Shown here: positions 24,001-33,756 of the stretch, piece by piece
Position numbering within the stretch: the first letter of the stretch is position 1
Layout: every line of letters starts with the position of its first letter
Made by a program: the position numbers and the translations under genes
The notes under the pieces: model-generated
Databases searched by the model: none
What the model was told of the DNA's origin: nothing
What the model saw: the letters and a program-made list of their open reading frames with translations, nothing else
NCBI GenBank assembly: GCA_016617855.1
Contig: JAECUM010001092.1
Coordinates: forward strand, 1 to 64,000
Origin: Megalonaias nervosa
Taxonomy: Eukaryota > Mollusca > Bivalvia > Unionida > Unionidae
Reading direction: 5' to 3'
DNA length: 64,000 nucleotides

Positions 24001-26755
24001 ATGATTTGGCTCTCCAAATACAGGGGTTCAACTTTGAAAGAAAAGATAGGGAATCCATGGGGGGTGGGGGTGTTCTTCTCTATGTAGACAGTTCCATTAG
24101 TTACAACAGATGTGTTGATCTAGAGACTATTGGGGTAGAGAGTATCTGGATTGAAGTAACCCTTGCCCAGTCAAAGCCAATACTCTTATGTTCAGTTTAC
24201 AGGCCACCTAGTTCCACAGCTGATTGGATTGATAGATTTGAGGTGCAAATTCGAAAAGCATTACTAAAGGAAGATTTAGAAACTATCATATTAGGTGATT
24301 TTAACATTGACTACATGAAAACTCCACCATTAACATGGTGAAGTAACTTTGAAACTTGCAACTTTACTCATTTAATTAACACCCCAACTAGAGTAACAGA
24401 TAAAAGTGCTACTATCATTGATCATGTCTATACTAATAAACCTGATAACATAAGTGAAATTAATGTGCCAGTGTTCACAATGAGAGACCACTACCCAGTC
24501 TGTATAACTAGACATGTTCCGAAATCATCTAAAAATGGTCAACACATCGAAATACAATACAGGGACTTTAAACAGTTTGATGAGGAACTATTCTAAATGA
24601 TTTAGTTTGCAAACCCTTCCAATCAGTCTGCAATATAGCTGATTACAACACTGCCTTAGAAAAATAGTATCAGATGTTCAATGCAGCCTTAGACAAGCAT
24701 ACCCCAATTAAAACAAAAAGGGTTAAATACCAAATTACACACAAGTGGATTACCCCTGAGATCAATGAGGCTAGGCACCTAAGAGATAATTTCCACAAGA
24801 AATAAGACATGAAAAGCTATAGAAAGTGGAGGAATAAAACTAACCACCTTATAGATAAGGCAAAAGAGAACTACTATAAGCAGGCTATTGGAGAAAGTAA
24901 GAGTACCAAGACATTGTGGAAGCATCTAAAAGAGCTGAACCCACCCAAGAACAGTTGTTTTCCCCCTTGACTTAAGCAAAATGAGGATATAGCAACATCT
25001 GTACAAGACATTGTGAAAATGTTCAACAATTTCTTCATAAACATCTCCAGTAACAGTATTCAGAACCAGACTAACATCCCAACTGAACTTGATGCTCTTC
25101 TATCATTTATAAGAGCTAAAATTCCTGATGATAATTATTTTTCAATAGCTAATGTTAGTGAAGCTGATGTTTTTGCTATGCTAATTAAGGTGAATATTAA
25201 TAAATCCTCTGGATTGGATGGTATTGGTCCACGAATTCTTAAAATTGATGCACCAGTAATAACAAAGTCATTAATGCATATCATAAACTTAAGTATAATG
25301 TGTGGTAATTTTCCAGAAACTCTGAAATGTGCAAAGGTTACACCTGTCTTTAAGAAAGGAGAAATGGAGGATCCAGGGAATTACAGACAAATATCAATTT
25401 TACCTGTATTGTCAAAATTATTTGAAAAGCATGTAGTCATTCAGGTATATAAAGTTTTTGAAACATACTCAATTTCATAAAGCGCAATCAGGATTTAGAA
25501 AGTACCAGTCGTGCCAAAGAGAACTTACCAAATTAATTGAACTTTGGCTGAAGGAAATGGATAATGGACATATGACTGGGATGTTACAGGTTCAACAATC
25601 TTTCCTTAAACTGGTTTAGATCATATCTAAACCAAAGGTCTCAACGAGTAAGCATTGGCAATATTAGCTCTCAAATTCGCACTATTCATTCAGGGGTCCC
25701 TCAAGGCTCAGTTTTAGGCCCTCTCCTCTTCCTTATCTATATCAATGATCTACCATTAAATAATGAATCCACAAATACAGATTTGTTTGCAGATGATGCA
25801 ACCTTGTATACATCTAGTTCTGATACTGAAGTTATCCAAATGAGATTAAACTCAGACCTTATGAGTCCAAAACTAGGCACAACAAAATAGGATAGTAATT
25901 AATGAAGGTAAAACAAAATGTATGATTTTGGGGACATCACAAAAGCTACACAAGTCAGGGAACCCAGAACTATCTCTTGCAATAAATAAACATCCGTTAG
26001 AAAATGTCAAACATGAAAAGCTTGTAGGTGTGTCCGTAGATAATAATTTATTATGGAATGACCATATTGATAAGCTTTGTAAAACACTGTCATCCAAAAT
26101 TGCCCTACTCAGCAGAATCAAGAAATATTTACCTATGGAAACGTGCAGTCTATACTACAAGCATTATATTCTTCCAATAATGGATTATTGTTGAAATATA
26201 TGGGGAAACTGTGCCAAATCTGAGCATGACAGGATTTAAAAACTTCAGAAACAAGCAGCACGAGTAATTTTAGATGCATCTATTGATCATCCCTCAAAAG
26301 CATTGTTTACAGAACTAATATGGTTCACAATATATGACAGGATAGATTTTCACAAGGCAGTTCTTTTATATAAATGTCTACATGGAACTGCACCAGAATA
26401 TCTTCAGGACTTATTCAGGCCTTTTTCAACACAATACCAGTTACATGGAAACCTTCTAGCACCAAAACCAAGAACAGAGCAATTTAAAAAGAGCTTCCAA
26501 TACTCTGGTACAGTTCTGTGGAACAAGCTTCCACTACATGTAAAATCTGCTGAAAATATTAGAGTATTTAAGAAGAGATATCATGAGCATGTATGTGTTT
26601 CTAATAGATAATGGAATTTAGTATTTTAATACTAAACATGTTAAAATAAACATTAATTATTGCTATCTTCATATAATGTACATTGTTATACTCTCCTTAA
26701 GAGGGCCTCAAGGGAGAATAGTCCTTGACTAATGAGTCACCCTCTATAAATAAAG

Positions 26756-26801
<46 letters not shown>

Positions 26802-29800
26802 AGTGACAACTATACATATTATTCATTTCTTATATGAGCCAGATGAATGATATCAGACGCATTGGATCTCTTATTATGAAATGCCACACAGAAACAGCTA
26901 CTGGCTTGTAATTACATGAAATTATTAAAATCTTGTAAATGACAAATTCCAAAGCATCAGCTATCTACCACCAGCCATCAATTACAGTTTATTAATAACT
27001 CCAAAGAATAACTAACCAATTCTATTAAAAGCTGGGTAGGGATAAGTACAAAATCACACCAGAACATATAAGTTTGGCTGAATTAGGACCCACATAAGAA
27101 AAATATACAAATTAAAAAGGTCATACCTTCATCTCTTATTAAACTTTGGTCAAAGTTTCACTGTAAAATTAAACTATTTCCTTCTGGACTGTTTAAGTTC
27201 ACCTGGCATAAGACAAACTGAGTTACTGGTATAATCCTTCATCCATCATGTATCTTCCATTGTGCATTGTCTGTCATCCATTTACAATTGTTATTTACAA
27301 CTTTGCTCAACTTAACCACTTTACACAAACAAGATTTGGCAAGAAGCATTCTGGCATCAAGGTTTCTCAGATTTTGTTCGGTAGATGCCAACCTGTTCTC
27401 TCTAATATGACATTGTTTATAAATTAGAATAAAAACTTTTTTAAAAACTTCTCCAAAGCTGCTCAATTTGACCAAAGTTGGCAGGAAGCATCCTGGCATG
27501 AAGACTTTAAAATCTGTTCAAATTATGTCAATCCACCACCAAATATGACTGCCATTATTAAAATTTTTAAAAAATTAACAAATTAAATGACTTTTTTTCA
27601 TGAAATATTGCAGATCTCTTCATAGCATTGATATACAGTTAGACTGTGGTTACACAGATATCATCAGCCAAGTTCCCATCCTTCCCTTGATGTTTTGTCC
27701 CTTATCTACACTCTTGTCAAAGTGACAAGTTAATCAACCTCACTCTGACACAACTGTCTTTGTTTGTGAAATCTGATTGGTTATAGCCAATTGCAAACAG
27801 CTGCAACCTAAAGTATTATCAACTCCAGATCAGTCAATAAAAAGCATATAAATATTGTCATTTAACTTTTAACCATCATTAATATGTTGCACTGCAAAAA
27901 CGTTTATAAACTGATTTAAGTCTTTAAATTGATCTCTAAGAACAAATTGGAATGTTAATTTAAAGTAGATCTCTCAATGATGGGTTGTGAGGTATTTCAC
28001 CTATTTGTGAGGTTGTCCAAAACCTATATATGTGATATTACTACCCCTATGACTACAATATTACAATAATTAAAAATGGGTCATGTGGTTTCTACCCCAA
28101 AAGAAGCTTTATCACCAAAAATTATGGTACCAAAAACAGAAAAGCATATCAACAGCTTTATCTAAGTAAAACTTCACAGAATCTGACTGACTTTGACTGG
28201 AAGCATTCTGGCCATGAGGCCTTTTAACACTGGATGCTGATATGCCATCAAATGTTAACAAACAGACCAAAACTAGAGAAATGTTGAAACAGTTGCTTTG
28301 ATCTAATATGCAATCAACAGCATTGAAGAATCCTCCTGCTGACTAAGATGTCTTGGCCAGCTTCTCTTGCAATTGGCTATTAGGTCAATTTCAATCAGGT
28401 GAGCAATCTCAGGCCCACTATACCTCTTGTTCAAAGAAAAAAAAAAACAAAACAAGAGGTAAGTGTGGATTTCATGTTTTGAAAAGAAAGCTTTTATTTT
28501 ATGAAGGTGATAGCTCATGAATAGCCATATTTAAACTTTCTAGAGGTTAGGTACTACTGATCCAGTGGCCTCCAATGGTTAGAACATCTGCTCCAGTTGC
28601 AGGAGGTCATGCTCTCAAACTCTGGCCAAGTCATACCAAAGACTTATAAAATTGGTACTAGGTTAGTGTTAGGACTGGTCAGGCTGGTGTCAGGATAATG
28701 TGACTGGGTAGGACATCATGCTACATGTCTGCAACATAACGCCCCATTGCTAGATATCACTATAACCTGCCACACTGCAGACATCATAGCGAGATGACTG
28801 AAATTTTTTTTGAAGCAACATTAAAAATCCAAATCACACACACACTGAGGCCATGTACAGACCACTACCTGATGAGTATCAAATTTACCTCTGAATTGAC
28901 AGGTACAGGAAGGGCAGTGACATACGCATACTGGATTCCTGTAACTGGCCAGCCTTCTGGTGGGGAGAAGAGTGACTCCATTGAAATTGTCATCAAGTTT
29001 CCACACTTCAGCTGAGTCTCATCCAACAGTGGCTCATTGACGGAAACTGAAACATCAAGCTCTGGCTGAAAATGGAAGTATATATGATAAAATCAGTCAA
29101 AATATGTTGCACAGCATTTGTTTAAAATACTCATTTGACAGACAGCCTGCATATTACAGGGTACTAAATATGAGTTCAATATCCAATTCCAGTTTGTGGT
29201 TGTACTGGCAAGTTTCCACCCATCTATAGCTGGTGATTGTCCAATGTTTTTCTGTTATCTACACTTAGAGCCAACATGTGAGTTCCTAGAATGTGTATTA
29301 TAATCAAGATAAATTAAACATAAATTAAAATACATTAAAACCATATTACAATTTCATTCTGACAGAATTAATTAATGACTTTAGCTTTAATTTCCACACC
29401 AATCGAAAAAAAGGAGTATTTTTATTATGATGCTATAAATTTGACATTTCTATATTCTGTATGCATTATACATACAAATACTGTATTTTATGTATGTTTC
29501 CAGAATATCAGAAATAAAACTTTTGTTGCTATCCAAAAACAACATAAAACTGGTACACCAAGACAAATGGAGGAAACATGCAACAGCCCAAGTGGGCCTG
29601 ACACCTGACTTCCATACTTTAACAGTTGACTATTTTAATAAAATGTTTATGTAGTAATTTGTAACAACACAACCTGTGTAAACTATCTCCCAAACTTTAT
29701 AATATGTTGATTTACCAAGCATTTTACTATACCCTGATAAAATTCTTGCTAAATATAATTTAATGCATCATTAAAATATACAGTCTCTTTCTCATAATCA

Positions 29801-32800
29801 AAGTCATCCAGGATCTTCATGACATGAACCCATTTACCAAGTTTTATCAGAAATCTTAAAATCTAGAGAAGTAACAAGTTCAGTCAATCAGATGCATGGT
29901 ACCTCATTAATATCTGCATACTTCACTTTTATTACAAAACCTGTCTATAACAATTATAATATAAGCTAAAAGAGGAGCAAAATCCAATTGGAATACAGTC
30001 TCCAGAGTGATGACAAGCTCAGCAAATTGAATACATAATAACCTCATTAATATAGAGAGATCTAATCAAACTCATCCAAGAAGACTAATTAACATGTCTT
30101 GTTCAAAATCTGATTAGAAATTTAATTGCTAGATTCTTGACATGCTGAGCCAAACAGATGCAAGGTCACATCATAAACGTGCAAGAAGTTCACTCATAAC
30201 AATAACCATCCAAGATGACCAAGGCTTATTTACCAATTTTGATCAAAATCCTATTAGAAATACAGTCTCTATAGTGGTAAAAGAAATCTCCATATCAGAA
30301 GTAAAATTATCTCATAAATATGCATAGGTCTCACTGATAATAAAAATAATCCAACCCTCTGGATGATATTAGTCTATTTACCAAGTCTGAATAAAATCAG
30401 GTTAGAAATACAGTCTCTTAAGTGATAAGAAGCTTGAGCTATTATATAAAAGATCACCTCCTTAAAATGTGCAGACCTTGCTCACAATAAAACTAATTAT
30501 ATATCTTGATGATATAAGCCAATATCCAAAATTTGATAATAATATGATCAGAAATAGAGTTGCTGAAGTCTTGACAAACTCAACCAATCAGATTCAGTAT
30601 GTTTCCTAAGTGAACTGACATGCGGAAATCTCTTGCTATTCCCTGCTATGTAAATTAGTGATTGTGAAAATTTACAAATGTACTAACATTTCATCATTGT
30701 GTCAAAAATAAATTAAATTATAGTCCACACTATTGTTTCTCACAGTATCCTATAAATGTCACTGTATATTTTCATTTGGTTCAAAGACCAAGAATTCCTC
30801 CTTATCCAAAGCATTATGTTTCATTTTTCCCCATATTTTGTCAAACTATCAAAGTTTATAAATTTAAAAATTTACAACATCCAAGTGACAATGTAACTGA
30901 CAAAACACTGATAATTCAGAAACTTCTGGAGTGTGCAGTTTTGCTTCCATAAGTGGCAATTTGAATGACAGTTTCTTCAATCTCATTAGAGAATGGCCAC
31001 AAATAAACAGCTGTCAAGTGAGCAGTATGGTTACATGGAGTTTTCAATTGTGCAAAACAAACATGCACCCATAGATAACTGAATATGGACTCTACTGGGG
31101 CAATGAATATGTGTCAAATCGCCAGCTTGATCAGAGGAGTTGTCAAAACATTATTGCCTTATAAGCTTGGGTTTTAGATCCAACATGCAGATCATGTAGG
31201 AAATATTACTTATGAAATTAACCTGGATTTGGCAAATGAGGAAAATAAACATAAATGCTTTGATTACATAAAAAAGTATTTACAGCAAACAAAATATAAT
31301 ACACAAAATATAATGCAAATAAAGGTTAACCTGTACTAACATAAAAATGGAGAAATATGCTTAATAGTCAACACCCATAGCTGTCAAATTTTTATCTTTT
31401 TATTCTTTTTTCCTCTTTTTTGTTAATTTTTCTTACTTATCAAGAATCAAACAAGTTAATTAGCCACATGACAATAACTACACTTAATCCACTATACATA
31501 ATACTGCCAACAAGGATATTATTTTACTTAAAGATTCCTCTGATTAATCCTCTGAATTTATTAATCATACTCACTCTTTGATGTACTGGTTAATGAGATA
31601 AATAAGGAATTGTGGCAACTAATTAAAACACAGATATAACCAAAACACCCAATTAGGAGCACATTAATGTGAATGTGGACTCTTCTGTCTTATCTACAAT
31701 AACAACCAGTCAATTATAGTGCTTATTGAATAAAGCCATTAAAATAAAAAAAAACAATGAAGATAGTAATCCAACCAATTCTGATTTTTAAATATTTAAT
31801 CCCCATGCTGAGTTTACTTTGGGACAAAGATAATATTATACGGCAGCTTGCACAAAATGGCAGCCAGTATAAAATGACAACAGGGGAAACTTTCATGACA
31901 AGCGGCTGATTTAAAGTTATTTTATTTATCATTAACTTCTTGATCACTTTCATTATTTCTTACTAAGTAGGCACAAATACTTTTTGAGATGGTTCCATAC
32001 CTATTCATAACTGACTTAAGTGAATTTCATCTGTCACTGTAGAGCACACTGAGATTTTTTTATTAAAAATAAGACACCAGATCTCATTAGATTGTGTCAA
32101 AAACCATAATTTCAGGAAAGAAGTTAGAGAAAAACACTGTCTGAAAATTATAAGGTCTTAAAATTAGTTTGCCAAATAAGTGCTGGTGTTGAAAAACAAA
32201 AAGGTCCAAACACATAAAGAAATTACAACAGATGTTAATATATTAACCAATAAATGCACATTATTGTGTGGTATATCAAATAATAAGAGAACATTTATGT
32301 ATTTTTTTAAAATACAGAGCACAACCTTTTGCATAGAAAACCTCAATAATTCTCCATAAAACCCATAGAAATCTGGTTTTTCATATAAATCTGTCTATCT
32401 TACCCTGGGATTTTCTGGAGGAATTGATTCAAGGGGAGAACCTGGTAATGGATTGATGGCCAAGGTGTACTTGCATTTGGTTTCCCCTGAAAATTAGACA
32501 TGCGAAACTATTTTATGCTGGGAACTGACAGACTGGCTTAGCAGATAATTAAACAAGTAAAAAATTATTCATTTCAAACAAGCAATTATAATATTCTTAC
32601 TAAGTTTTCAAAAACATTGTTTGGTCGTTCATTTGCCAATCAGCCTTTAACAGATACTATATGTACTTGCTTATATGACAAGTCTAACTGTAAACTGCAC
32701 AGGCCCAGGGTCTATTTTATTTGTAGTTGAACTTGACCTATAAAGAAAAATATGGCAAGTGATTACAGGGTTAATAATTAAGTTACCAATGTAAAGAATA

Positions 32801-33692
32801 CAAATCAGTAACAACACAACTTAGCACATAGCAAACTTAATCCACACCAAGTCTCAAATATGCCTCCTGACAATGAGTTAATAACAGCTTCCTGTTTCTC
32901 CCCATGTTATTCTAATGACCAATATACATTTTCAATAAGGTCAATATTTTCACAACTTTCTGAACCAGACCCAAGCTTATGCTCAAAAGTGAAAATACAG
33001 AAATAATATGTTGAAAACAATAATGTCATTAAAATGTAATTCATGAAATCAATTAGGATTCTGACAAATTGGTAATCATAACTTTAATCTAATCAAAGTG
33101 AGAGATCATCAGAATTTTCAGACTTCACACTCAGAATTGAAATATTTGAGAATTCAGGGTAAGGCCCCAAAATTATAAAAACATCCTCAAGTTCAAATTG
33201 CAAACCAATCAGACATCAGAATTTTGAATTGGGTTTGATTTGGAGCATAAGAATGTATTTGTATTATTTGGGCCATATCAAAAGAGCAAACTCCACAAAT
33301 TTTTTTGTTAGCAAAAGTAGTGCTACAGACTTATAATACATAGATAGCAGACTAAACTGCTTGATTTGCTATATGCTACTGCTAATACTGAAAGCTACAA
33401 TTGTGTAGTAAAACGCACCTTTAACAAGGGGAAGAAGGTCTATTGTGACTTGTCCCAGTACATTGGTCTTTTCTTCCTTTTGCTTTTTCTCTTTAGGCAA
33501 AACTTCAATAACTGTACCTGGACAAACAGAGAAACAAATTCATGTCAATATACATGTAATAAAAACATGTACTATACATGTAGCACAAATTCTTAAAAAA
33601 ACCCAACATAACTGAAGATAAGCTTTAGAAGCAAATATTTGCATAATGATAATGTACACAAGAATTAAAAGGTGCAAGAGTGTAACTATCAG

Positions 33693-33756
<64 letters not shown>

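Larger units (their letters stand above)
22482..26800 (+). mobile_element. CR1-like non-LTR retrotransposon (LINE), nearly full length, decayed
   Basis: In order: ORF1 with an SGNH-esterase-like segment and zinc knuckle, ORF2 with an apurinic endonuclease and reverse transcriptase, a short 3' UTR, and a (TTA)n tail at 26755-26800. The boundaries are read from the host repeat it interrupts: CAGTCTGAT before 22482 and ATAAGTGAC after 26798 are contiguous in a sister copy at 21860. There is no poly(A), consistent with CR1/L2-type 3' ends. Many stops and frameshifts, plus an internal deletion, make it inactive. Confidence 0.9.

Noticed and set aside
28821..29006. 61-codon minus-strand frame
   Set aside because: It overlaps the CFAP70 exon in another frame; the homologous frame is the 59-codon exon 28889-29065.
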